Of a stretch of 64,000 bases of DNA, positions 17,337 to 26,602 are shown piece by piece. How positions within the stretch are numbered: the first letter of the stretch is position 1; every line of letters begins with the position of its first letter. The DNA is from Natronomicrosphaera sp040876735 (GTDB lineage Bacteria; Planctomycetota; Phycisphaerae; Phycisphaerales; Phycisphaeraceae), in the NCBI GenBank assembly GCA_040876735.1, contig JBBDPC010000126.1, positions 10,104 through 74,103 of the forward strand, given 5' to 3'. A program made the position numbers and the translations under genes. Under the pieces are notes generated by a model that did not search any database, was not told the DNA's origin, and saw only the letters and a list, made by a program, of their open reading frames with translations.

Positions 17337-18275
17337 TCAGTGGGCCGGCGCCTGCGTCAGCGCCCCCATGTGCGCCCGCCGGCTCAGGTACGTCCCGAGA
17401 AACACGTCAAACGGCTCACTCGTGTCCGCCAGCGCATACCCGATCTCGCGCGACAGACACCCGTTGCGCAGCGCATCGAGGTACGCATTGAGCTGTTCGA
17501 GATAGTGGCTGCGGATCGCCTCGGCGTCGGCCATGATCTCCTGCCCCGTCTCGATGTCGCGGATCTGCCCGGCATCGCGAAACGGGAACGTCAGCTCCGC
17601 CCGGTCCAGCGTCTGCAACACCACCGCTTCATGCTTGCGGTGGCGGAACATTCCCATCGCCTCCATCAGCGTGTCCGGCCCCTTCGCTTCGCCCAGCAGG
17701 TCGGAAACCACCACGACCAGCGCCCGCCGTTTCATCGTCTGCGCCAGTTCGTTGAACGTGGCGACGAGGTCGGTGTCTCCCTCGGCCTTGACGTCTTCGA
17801 GCGCTTCGAGCACGACGCGCAGATGAGACCGGCCCTGCCGTGGCGGGATGTGCGTCCGCACGCCGTTGCCGCAGATGATCAGCCCAAACGCATCCTGCTG
17901 CACCATCATCAGGTGCGCGAGCGTCGCGGTGAGGTAGCAGGCGTATTCGAGCTTGGTCATCTCGCCGGCGTGTTGATAGCCCATGCTGGCCGAGGCGTCG
18001 AGCACGAGGTAGCCGCGCAGGTTGGTCTGTTCTTCGTACTGTTTGACGTAAAGGCGATCGCGCCGGGCGAGCAGTTTCCAGTCGAGGTGGCGGGGGTCGA
18101 CGCCGGGCGAGTATTCGCGATGCTCGGCGAACTCGACGGAGAAGCCGCGCCGCGGCGAGCGGTGCTGGCCGGAGAAGAGGCCGTCCACGACAAGGCGCGC
18201 GGCGAGGCCGAGGTTCTTGAGGCGCGCCAGCGCGGCGGGGTCGAGGTAGCGGGTGCCTTTGAGCGGTTCGGGCAT
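17337..18275 (-). CDS. DUF58 domain protein with VWA-like fold, module A
   Basis: A 312-residue cytoplasmic protein. The DUF58 hallmark is seen as EYSPGVDPRHLDWKLLARRD at about residues 54-73. A VWA-like segment follows, with a MIDAS-type DASAS at Asp93. It ends in a helical region with ALADTSEPFDVFLGTYL. DUF58 proteins are regular operon partners of MoxR ATPases and are thought to act as MIDAS-bearing substrates or adaptors for them. Its stop codon overlaps a small palindrome (17331-17344). It starts 35 bp after the preceding 164-residue gene. The B-module counterpart is at 32980-33891. Confidence 0.85.
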   Translation of the reverse strand: MPEPLKGTRYLDPAALARLKNLGLAARLVVDGLFSGQHRSPRRGFSVEFAEHREYSPGVDPRHLDWKLLARRDRLYVKQYEEQTNLRGYLVLDASASMGYQHAGEMTKLEYACYLTATLAHLMMVQQDAFGLIICGNGVRTHIPPRQGRSHLRVVLEALEDVKAEGDTDLVATFNELAQTMKRRALVVVVSDLLGEAKGPDTLMEAMGMFRHRKHEAVVLQTLDRAELTFPFRDAGQIRDIETGQEIMADAEAIRSHYLEQLNAYLDALRNGCLSREIGYALADTSEPFDVFLGTYLSRRAHMGALTQAPAH

Positions 18276-18310
18276 GGTGGAAGCCGGTTTGGAAAGGGTG
18301 TTGAGGTCGT

Positions 18311-18805
18311 TCAGGCGGTCGCGGCTGGGCCGGGTGGAACGATCGGGAATGCGTCGAGGTCCTGGAGGAGCATGTCACGATCTTCCGAATCAGTGATGTT
18401 GAGTATGGCGGCGTGCATCTGCTGCGTGTGACGACTGCATGTTGCCACGTCGTCCGCGACGGCGGCTGCCCGCGCCACCGCTTCGTGGCCGTAGGCGATG
18501 AAAAAAGGGCCGAGATCATGGTCGACCGCCAGTTGCAAGGCCGGCCTGGCGTAGCTCATGGCTTCGTCGGGTCGTTCCGTCAGAGCATAAACACGGGCGA
18601 GCAGCCAATCGCCGATCGCCAGGTTATTCGGCGTATGGTCGGCAACCTGTGACCAGTGCCACCGCGATGCATGGGCGCAATGGATCATCTGCTGCGCCTG
18701 TTCGGCCGTGCGGTTGCGTTGCACGATCAACTCCCACGTCCGATTGAAACAGTCGGCGGCGAAGTGGTGGTGCACCTTCTGCATGTCAATGGTGGTGTCA
18801 GACAT
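18311..18805 (-). CDS. Small helical hypothetical protein inside module A
   Basis: A 164-residue, all-helical protein with no signal peptide or membrane segment. It sits between the MoxR and DUF58 genes of module A and has no counterpart in module B. Residues 60-115 (GDWLLARVYALTERPDEAMS) resemble a single tetratricopeptide-type helix pair. It is rich in His and Trp near the N-terminus. An AGGA site 8 nt before the ATG at 18805 supports the start. I do not recognise the family. Its position suggests an adaptor for the MoxR ATPase, which is inference only. Confidence 0.6.
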   Translation of the reverse strand: MSDTTIDMQKVHHHFAADCFNRTWELIVQRNRTAEQAQQMIHCAHASRWHWSQVADHTPNNLAIGDWLLARVYALTERPDEAMSYARPALQLAVDHDLGPFFIAYGHEAVARAAAVADDVATCSRHTQQMHAAILNITDSEDRDMLLQDLDAFPIVPPGPAATA

Positions 18806-18869
18806 GATTTGCATCCTGAGCGCGAACAACGGCCTTCCGGCCGGGGCTATTGCGTTGCCTGCCAGCCGA

Positions 18870-19943
<1,074 letters not shown>

Positions 19944-19949
19944 GGTTGA

Positions 19950-19983
19950 GATCCAGAGGTCAGAGGTTCAGAGGTCAGAGGTC
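19950..19983. repeat. Short direct repeats of CAGAGGT
   Basis: Four CAGAGGT-type units, some separated by one extra T, fill the spacer between the 115-residue gene and the module A moxR gene. It is the junction between the two modules. Confidence 0.55.
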
Positions 19984-19999
19984 CGGGCGAGCCGCTCGA

Positions 20000-20347
20000 T
20001 CAGTCCTCGGGCGGCTGTTGCCAGTCGACGTCCAACTGCGGGTCGCCCGTGGAAGTCAGGTCAAAGGTGGCTACCAGATTGAAGGGCGGGCCGGCTGCGT
20101 CGCCGGCGCCGTCCGGCTTCTCCCCGGTCTCGGCGACGTAGAAATAGGCGGTGTCGGTGGAACGGTCGACCACGGTCATGCCCACGCCTCCGAACCAGAT
20201 GCCGAGCGATGCGTCATAGCGGGCGTGGACATCGGCTTGCGCGGCGTCCTGTGCCGACGTCGGCGAGTTGAGAGCGAGCATCAGTCCGCAGGCGAGGCCG
20301 ACGACGAAGATGATTGCACAGATCCAGCGCTGTCCTGTTGTCATCAT
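20000..20347 (-). CDS. Small secreted or membrane-anchored hypothetical protein
   Basis: This is a 115-residue protein. A hydrophobic segment at about 9-30 ends in NSPTSAQ, reading as a signal peptide or anchor. The mature part contains a repeated strand pattern (ASLGIWFGGVGMTVVD, TDTAYFYVAETGE). It is acidic near the C-terminus. AAGGAA 4-7 nt upstream of tandem ATG codons supports the start. It follows the DUF4159 gene by 27 bp and is the last gene of module B. I do not recognise the family. Confidence 0.6.
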   Translation of the reverse strand: MMTTGQRWICAIIFVVGLACGLMLALNSPTSAQDAAQADVHARYDASLGIWFGGVGMTVVDRSTDTAYFYVAETGEKPDGAGDAAGPPFNLVATFDLTSTGDPQLDVDWQQPPED

Positions 20348-20374
20348 GTGGTTCCTTCACTCACGAGCCTCAGG

Positions 20375-21925
20375 TTACTGCTGCAAGGCGTAGCAGAGAA
20401 TGTTCAAGGCCAGTTGGCGGGCGGAGTCGGCGTCGTAGGCGTTGGCGTAGGGGTCGTGGATGCCTTTGAGCATGGCGAGCGTGTCGTTGGGCGAGTAGAT
20501 GATGGCGACGCGGTTGTTGAGGGTGACGGCTTCGACGTGCGGCTCGCGGGGTTGCTGGGTGCCGGCGTCGCGCATCTGTTCGATGTCGTAGAGCGTGGAG
20601 AAGAGGTCGTGGTCGGCGGGGAGGCGTTCGAGGTCGTGGTCGGGGGCGAGCTGGGCGATCAGGGCGCGGGCTTCGCGGTCGAACTTGGCGTAGCCGGACG
20701 TGTTGTTGATGAAGAGGAATCCGCCGGCCTGGAGGTGGCGGCGCAGTGCGGTGACGCCGGCGTCGTCGAGGTTGGGTTCGCTCATGCCGGTCATGATGAG
20801 GATGGGCGTGTCGATCAGCGCGGCGGGCTCGGGGTCGACGGCTTCGAGTTCGTAAGCGACCGGCACGCTGGTGCGCAGGGCGGCGAGGCGGATGAGCTGG
20901 TAGAGGCTGTTGGGGTCGGGGTTCCAGTCGCCCTGGTGGCGGAGCAGGCCGAGGCGGACGGCGGCGCGGTGCTGCTGCTGCGTGCCTTCGATGGGCTGGG
21001 TGTAGGCCTGGGCCTGGGCGAAGTTGCGGTTGGCGGAGATGTAGGCGACGAGGTTGATGCCCATGCGGATGGCGTCGCCGGGGAGCATGGCCATGGTCGG
21101 TTCGGGCTGGCGGTCGCCGCGTCGCGGGGCGGGCGGGGCATAGAACTCGTCCCAGCCGCAACTGAGGTCGTAGGGTGAGAGGATGACGGCTGTGCGTGCG
21201 GCGATGTTGATGCCCAGCATCTGCGGCGGGCTTTCAAAGCGGCTGTGCGTGCCGTCGTGGATGGTGAAGTAGTTGACGTTGTCGTACTGGTAGTAGCCGC
21301 GGAAGGCGGGGTGGTCGACCTGGAGCGTGTCGAGCTGGCGTTGGGGGAAGATCTGCTGCATCTCTTGCTGGAAGGCGGCGGTGAAGGCGGGGCTGCCGAG
21401 GGTGGCCTCGGCGAGAAGGGTGCCGCCGTCGAGCAGGTATTCGCGGAGCGCTTCGCGCTGGGGTTCGGTGAAGGTGAAGGCTTCGTAGCCGGACATGTAG
21501 AGGACGGGGATGCGGACGGGCTGGCCGTCGGCCTGTTGCTGGGCGAGTTCGTCGAGGCTGAGGACGGTGTGGCCGTACCACGCGTCGATCTGATGGCGGA
21601 CGTGTCGGAGGAGGTTGTCGATGTCGCCGGGGTTGGGCATGTAGTCCTGGCTGTCGCCGTAGGCCAGGCGTGCGACGAAGACGGGTGGGGAAGGCTCGGC
21701 CTTGGGCTCGGAGCGGCGCAGCGGGACGGCGGGCAGGGGGAGGGGGGGCAGGCCCTCGGCGGCGGTTTCGCGTTGCGGGTCCTGGCGCGGCGGCGGGCCG
21801 ACGGTGCCCAGTTGCCGGTCCTGGGCGAGCAGGGGCGTGGCGGCGAGCAGCACGGCGAGCGCGGCGGCGAGCCAGGCGTTGAACGAACCGGTGCGAGATG
21901 TTTGGCGTGACTTGTGCTGCCGCAT
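20375..21925 (-). CDS. Secreted protein with two DUF4159-like domains, module B
   Basis: A 516-residue exported protein: a signal peptide (about residues 12-33, ending LLAQ), then a Pro-rich linker. Two related Rossmann-like halves follow. The first (about 80-280) has FVARLAYGDSQDY, VLYMSGYEAFTFTEPQREALREYLLDGG and RTAVILSPYDLSCGWD. The second (about 310-510) has RLGLLRHQGDWNPD, ILIMTGMSEPNLDDAGVTALRRHLQAGG and RVAIIYSPND. This is the DUF4159 pattern repeated twice. AAGGAG 8 nt upstream selects the ATG at 21925. DUF4159 proteins are regular members of planctomycete MoxR/BatA loci, function unknown. Confidence 0.8.
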   Translation of the reverse strand: MRQHKSRQTSRTGSFNAWLAAALAVLLAATPLLAQDRQLGTVGPPPRQDPQRETAAEGLPPLPLPAVPLRRSEPKAEPSPPVFVARLAYGDSQDYMPNPGDIDNLLRHVRHQIDAWYGHTVLSLDELAQQQADGQPVRIPVLYMSGYEAFTFTEPQREALREYLLDGGTLLAEATLGSPAFTAAFQQEMQQIFPQRQLDTLQVDHPAFRGYYQYDNVNYFTIHDGTHSRFESPPQMLGINIAARTAVILSPYDLSCGWDEFYAPPAPRRGDRQPEPTMAMLPGDAIRMGINLVAYISANRNFAQAQAYTQPIEGTQQQHRAAVRLGLLRHQGDWNPDPNSLYQLIRLAALRTSVPVAYELEAVDPEPAALIDTPILIMTGMSEPNLDDAGVTALRRHLQAGGFLFINNTSGYAKFDREARALIAQLAPDHDLERLPADHDLFSTLYDIEQMRDAGTQQPREPHVEAVTLNNRVAIIYSPNDTLAMLKGIHDPYANAYDADSARQLALNILCYALQQ

Positions 21926-21970
21926 GGCCGAGTCTCCTTGTGCCGCAACCGGGTTGCGGTCGATCACCAT

Positions 21971-22825
21971 TCAGCGATACTGCGAGAGATCCGTCCCCTT
22001 GAGAATGACAGGTTCGATGGGCGTGCCGTCCGGCTCCACCGCCACCACCCCCGGCCCGGGGCTGGGCACGACCACTCGCTCCAGATTGACGGTCGGTTCA
22101 TCGGCTGTCAATGCAATTCCGCCAAGATAACGCGCATAAGCCATGCGCTTGGCGCGGAAGTCATCTTCAAACAACCGTTCACGGACCAGTGCGTAGTAAG
22201 GGCGTTCCTGATACGGGGCCCACGTGTGCTCCATCGGGTCTTCCCACTGGTAGCGGTCGACCCGCCAGACCCATTCGCCCTGGCGGTAGCCGCCGCCGAC
22301 GAAGGGGCGTCGGCGAAGTTGCATCATGAGCAAGGCGGCGTTCTGGAGGTTGCCCTGAAGGTCGAGCACGTGCACGTCGTCGCCGAAGGCGGTGAACTGG
22401 TCGGAGCGCTGCTTGTCGAGGATGGCTTCGCGGGCGCCCTCTTCCAGGGGCGGGTCGCCGACGTAGTCGCTTTGGGGGACGGTGGCGTCCCAGCCCTGGA
22501 CGATGGCGCCGTCGTCGAGCACGAAGCGCAGGTCGTATCGGCCGGGCACGGGGAGGTCGTCGAAGCGTACGCGGTCGCCGTCGAGCGTGCCGGGGTGGTG
22601 GGTGGCGTAGAGGCCGATGTCGAGCTTTTCGCCGTCGCGGGTGGTCATGTGGCGGGCGTGGCGTTGGACGGCGATGGCCTGGCGGACGGTGACGCCGTCG
22701 GGCAGGGCGAGTTGCGCTTCGATGACGCCGGCGGGCGCGGGGGCGTCGGCGACGGCGGTGGCGGTGAGCACTGCGAGCAGGGGCAGGGCGGCGAGCAGAA
22801 TCAATGGGTGAATGATGCGGTGCAC
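21971..22825 (-). CDS. Secreted hypothetical protein, module B
   Basis: A 284-residue protein with an N-terminal signal peptide (HPLILLAALPLLAVL, cleavage near residue 26, TAVADA). An early domain (about 33-120) looks like a beta-sandwich, with DGDRVRFDDLPVPGRYDLRF. The rest is charged and Trp/Tyr-rich (VWRVDRYQWEDPMEHTW). The start is a GTG with GGGAG 5 nt upstream. It lies between the alpha-toroid gene and the DUF4159 gene (45-bp gap). No recognised family; an extracytoplasmic location is the only firm inference. Confidence 0.65.
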   Translation of the reverse strand: MHRIIHPLILLAALPLLAVLTATAVADAPAPAGVIEAQLALPDGVTVRQAIAVQRHARHMTTRDGEKLDIGLYATHHPGTLDGDRVRFDDLPVPGRYDLRFVLDDGAIVQGWDATVPQSDYVGDPPLEEGAREAILDKQRSDQFTAFGDDVHVLDLQGNLQNAALLMMQLRRRPFVGGGYRQGEWVWRVDRYQWEDPMEHTWAPYQERPYYALVRERLFEDDFRAKRMAYARYLGGIALTADEPTVNLERVVVPSPGPGVVAVEPDGTPIEPVILKGTDLSQYR

Positions 22826-22912
22826 GGCTTCTCCCTCGTTAAGCGATCCGGGGCTTCGCTGCGCTCAGCCCCCGGCTTGTAAACTTCTTTCCCCAATCCC
22901 CAATCCCTGGCC

Positions 22913-23992
22913 TTACCGCTGGTAGGCGGGGAGGTAGTGCATGTAGACCTCGAGCGTCAGGGCGCCGAGCGCGGTGGAGTAGCAGCGGGCGTCGTTGCCG
23001 TTGTGGTTATTTTCGTTGTAGCCTTCCCAACTTCCGTTGGCGTGCTGATTTTCGAGCAGGAACTGGCGCACCTGCGGGTGCCACTGGTTCCAGTACGCGC
23101 CGCCGGCCTGGTAGGCGGCCTGCATGGCGTAGTAGTTGGAATACCAGAAGCGGGCGATGTTCGTGCCGTACTTCTGGTCGGTCATCCATGCGAGGGTGGC
23201 GTCGACGGATTCGTGGTCGTAGAGGCCCATCAACTGCATGCTCAGCGAGCCGCCGCCGGCGCGGGCGAGGCTGCGGTCGTTGCGGCCGGGCTGGTAGGCG
23301 TAGCCGCCGCCGTCGATGATGCATGACTTCACATAGCCCTGCGCCTTTTCGAACGTTTCATCGGGCACGTCGAGGCGGGCGTTGATGGCGGCGCGGAGGG
23401 CGACGATCTGCACGACGCTGACGGTCAGGTCGGCATCGTTGGGGCGGGGGTGGTAGCGCCAGCCGCCCTGGTCGTTTTGCGAGTTGACGATGAGGGCGAC
23501 GGCGCTTTGTACGCTGCGGCGCATTTCGGGCGAGGGGACGAAGCCGTACGCTTCGATCATGGCCAGCGTCGCCAGGCCGTGCTCGTACATCGGGCCGTGC
23601 GAGGTGTTGGGCGAGTGGTAGAGGCCGTCGTCGCGCTGGGTGGCGAGCAGGTAGTTGATCGCCCGGTCGATGACGTGCTGGTAGGGGCCGCGTCCCGGCT
23701 CGTGGCCGCGGCCGAGGAAGGCGAGCAGGCAGAGCGCGTTGACGCCGTTGTTCGACCCGACGTTGTTGTCCCCGAACCCGCTGGGCCATGAGCCGTCGCC
23801 GCGCTGGTGTTGCAGCAGGTATTCCAGTGCCCGGTCGACCGCCGCTTCGACGCGCGCCATTTCGCGCGGGTCGGGCAGCAGGTTCTGCTCGTGTTCGCCG
23901 TTGATCGCTTGTGCGTGGGCGGAGGACGTCGTGACACCGATCACCAACAAGCCGACCATCAATAGATTGACGCACCGCATATCCATGTTCAT
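22913..23992 (-). CDS. Exported prenyltransferase/squalene-cyclase-like alpha-toroid protein
   Basis: This 359-residue protein has a signal peptide (about 1-28, ending in SAHAQ). It is followed by repeated toroid motifs of the squalene-cyclase/prenyltransferase superfamily: RGDGSWPSG, RDDGLYHS, DQGGWRYHP and HANGSWEG, each preceding a helix pair. I see no DXDD catalytic motif of triterpene cyclases and no cysteine/zinc site of protein prenyltransferases. The fold may therefore be used for binding rather than catalysis. The start has AAGG 4-5 nt upstream. It follows the module B VWA gene by 50 bp. Similar secreted toroids are common in planctomycetes; function unknown. Confidence 0.75.
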   Translation of the reverse strand: MNMDMRCVNLLMVGLLVIGVTTSSAHAQAINGEHEQNLLPDPREMARVEAAVDRALEYLLQHQRGDGSWPSGFGDNNVGSNNGVNALCLLAFLGRGHEPGRGPYQHVIDRAINYLLATQRDDGLYHSPNTSHGPMYEHGLATLAMIEAYGFVPSPEMRRSVQSAVALIVNSQNDQGGWRYHPRPNDADLTVSVVQIVALRAAINARLDVPDETFEKAQGYVKSCIIDGGGYAYQPGRNDRSLARAGGGSLSMQLMGLYDHESVDATLAWMTDQKYGTNIARFWYSNYYAMQAAYQAGGAYWNQWHPQVRQFLLENQHANGSWEGYNENNHNGNDARCYSTALGALTLEVYMHYLPAYQR

Positions 23993-24042
23993 TCCACCTT
24001 CCCGATCATCGATTCATCGATAAGCGATCATCGATGCTCGCA

Positions 24043-26523
24043 TCACATCACCCCCGCCATCCGCCGCACGAACACGTCCGTGCAGTACAGCGACACCAGC
24101 AGCAGCAGCGTCAGCCAGTTGTCCCAGAGCTCCTGTACGTGGACCTGCGACAGCGTGGCGGGCTCGCCTTCAAAGGCGTCGGCGAGGCGGGGCAGTTCGT
24201 CCAGTTCGATCAGTTCGCCGCCGGTCGCCTCCGCCAGCGTGCCCAGCGTTTCGCGGTCGACGTCGGGGCGCAGCAGCTCCCGGCTGCTCGATGCCACGCG
24301 CACGTTGGCGGTCAGTTCCTCGCCGGCCGCATCGGTGTGCGTCAACGTGTACTGCCCGTGGGCTTCCTGGCTCCACTGCCCGCGGTAGATGCCCGGCGTG
24401 GGTGTGCGGTGCAATTCCAGCGTGTCGGTCTGCTCGCCGTGGCGCACCTGCAACGTCGCCTGCTCGCGCGTGGCCGGCTGGCCGTCGCCGTCCACGGCGT
24501 ACAACTCCACGCTCACCCGCTCGCCCGGCTCGACGCGCGGCGGATACGCCGCCAGCCAGCTCGTCTGCCCGTCGCGCTCGGTCGTGCGTGCGACATGGCG
24601 CAGCGCCTGGCCCCAGAAGCGGTAGAACAGGTGGTCGCCGATGTTCCGCCGCCACCGGTAGGTCGAGTCCAGCCCGATCAGCATCACCCGCCCGCTGCCG
24701 GCGTAATGCTCGGCCACCAGCGGCACGCCTTCATGCTCGGCCGAGGCCAGTTCCGCCAGCACCGTCGCGCCGGGCCTCGGTTCGCCCAGTGCGGCGGCCC
24801 AGTAGAACGGCGGCATCTGGCTCCACACGCCACGGTTCCGCGCTGCCTGGTCGTACAGCCGGAGGGCCGGGTGCGTCGCTCCCGTCGCCGTCACCTGCAT
24901 CTTGAACGGCGAGTACGCTTCCGCCTCCCAACCGCCTTGCTCGTCGCCCGCATCTCCCTCGCTCAGTTCCACCGGCAGCAACTCGGCCAACGGCCCGTCC
25001 GCGAAAGCGTGCGGCATGTGCTGCGGGCCCGCCTGCACGATCAGCCCCAGACCCTCCTCACGCACCGCCCGCGCCAACTGCGCCTGCGCCCGCTCGGGCA
25101 GCAGGTCGGTTGACACGTCGCCCAGCACGACCACGTGATACTCCGCCCACCCCGCCGCGTCCTCCGGCAACCGGGCCAGCGCGGGCAGCTCCGCCAGGTC
25201 CACCCCTTCGCCGGCACGCAGCGGCGCTTCCATCACCATCCGCACCGCCAGCCCGCGATCGCGCTGCAGCGCGTGATCGAGAAAACGGAAATCCCACCGC
25301 GGATAGCCTTCGAGGTAAAGCACTTCCCACTGCGTTTCGTCCACGTCCACCGCCAGCGACTGCTCATTGTTGTCCGCCACCTGCTCTTCGCTCAACGACT
25401 CGACTTCGACGCGCAGCAGCCGCGTGCCCGGCTCATCGTCGGCCGCGGCGGTGAAGCGGAGGTTCACCTGCTGGCGGTCGTCGTCGGTCAAGGTCACCTC
25501 GCGGTCGTCGAGCACGTTCTCGCCTTCCAGCAGTCGCACGCGCACCGCCCGGCCGTCGAAGCCGTGCGACGCCACCGTCGCCACGATGCTCGCCGTGTCA
25601 CCCCGCGCCACCCGGGCCGGCGCCAGCACGTCCATCAACCGCACGTCCACCAGCCGTGCCCCACTGCCCACCGGCACGGTCCACACCCGCACCGCCGCCG
25701 CTTCGTCCTCCCCGGCCGTCGCAGAGGCCGTTCCCGCTCCCGTCTCCCGCCATCGCCGCACCACGTCCGCCGGCCCCGGCCCCGCGTTCGATTGCCCGTC
25801 GGAAAACAGCACGATCCCCGCCACGGCCCGGCCCCCCACATCCTCGATCACCTCCTGCAACGCCGCCCCGATCGCCGTCTGCGTCCCCATCGCCGCCGCA
25901 TCTTCCGCCACCGACGCCAAACCCGACAGGCTCATCGCCTGGCCCCGCCGGTCGAATCGATACCCCCGCACCTCGAACCGCTCGGCCAGCGACGTGAACA
26001 TCGCCTCGCCCGACTGCTCCCACACCCGCTCCAGCAGCGCCGCCCGGCTCATGTTCGACATCGTCCGCCGGCCTTCCGCATCCACCGCCGGCAGCCGCTC
26101 CCCATCCTCCCCCTCGGAAGCTTCGTCGGCCAGCTCCGTCACCCCCGCCGCCAGCGCCACGCCGCGCAGTTGCTCGCCTTCATAACCCCCCGTCGGCAAC
26201 GCCATGCTCCCCGACCCGTCCACCATTACCGCCACCACCGGCTTCTGCGTCACCGACTCTTCCAGCCGCAGGTATGGCGCGCCCAGCACAAACACCAGCA
26301 GCGCCAGCACACCCACCCGGCAAAACGTCAACACCCCGCGCTGCCCGCGCGTCAGGTGCGGCAGCGACCGCCGATGCCGTCGAAACACGAACACCGCCGC
26401 CGGCAGCAGCAGCACCAGGCCCAGCCACAGCAGCCCCGGCCGGGCCCACAGCCACTGCGCCTCCGCCACGCGCCCGGCCAGCGTCGGATCCACCCCGATC
26501 AGTTCCAGCAACCACCCGATCAT
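24043..26523 (-). CDS. Membrane VWA protein with glutamine-amidotransferase-like domain, module B
   Basis: The 826-residue counterpart of 12589-14853. Helices at about 27-47 and 65-82 precede a VWA domain with an intact MIDAS (Asp102-x-Ser104-x-Ser106, and LFSDGQSNAG later). A pseudo-amidotransferase Rossmann domain follows around 390-620 (VLYLEGYPRWDFRFLDHAL, HVVVLGDVSTD, GLGLIVQAGPQH). The nucleophile cysteine is absent there. Helix at about 800-820 is a third anchor. In this module it lies after the DUF4175-like gene, not before it as in module A. It probably presents its MIDAS domain to partners in the same complex. Confidence 0.75.
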   Translation of the reverse strand: MIGWLLELIGVDPTLAGRVAEAQWLWARPGLLWLGLVLLLPAAVFVFRRHRRSLPHLTRGQRGVLTFCRVGVLALLVFVLGAPYLRLEESVTQKPVVAVMVDGSGSMALPTGGYEGEQLRGVALAAGVTELADEASEGEDGERLPAVDAEGRRTMSNMSRAALLERVWEQSGEAMFTSLAERFEVRGYRFDRRGQAMSLSGLASVAEDAAAMGTQTAIGAALQEVIEDVGGRAVAGIVLFSDGQSNAGPGPADVVRRWRETGAGTASATAGEDEAAAVRVWTVPVGSGARLVDVRLMDVLAPARVARGDTASIVATVASHGFDGRAVRVRLLEGENVLDDREVTLTDDDRQQVNLRFTAAADDEPGTRLLRVEVESLSEEQVADNNEQSLAVDVDETQWEVLYLEGYPRWDFRFLDHALQRDRGLAVRMVMEAPLRAGEGVDLAELPALARLPEDAAGWAEYHVVVLGDVSTDLLPERAQAQLARAVREEGLGLIVQAGPQHMPHAFADGPLAELLPVELSEGDAGDEQGGWEAEAYSPFKMQVTATGATHPALRLYDQAARNRGVWSQMPPFYWAAALGEPRPGATVLAELASAEHEGVPLVAEHYAGSGRVMLIGLDSTYRWRRNIGDHLFYRFWGQALRHVARTTERDGQTSWLAAYPPRVEPGERVSVELYAVDGDGQPATREQATLQVRHGEQTDTLELHRTPTPGIYRGQWSQEAHGQYTLTHTDAAGEELTANVRVASSSRELLRPDVDRETLGTLAEATGGELIELDELPRLADAFEGEPATLSQVHVQELWDNWLTLLLLVSLYCTDVFVRRMAGVM

Positions 26524-26602
26524 GCCACTCCCATCTCAGCCGCTTGCCGCTTCACGCGTCATCCTGTTCGTCTTCATCCGCCATCACCCGCCTTGCCCAC
26601 CG

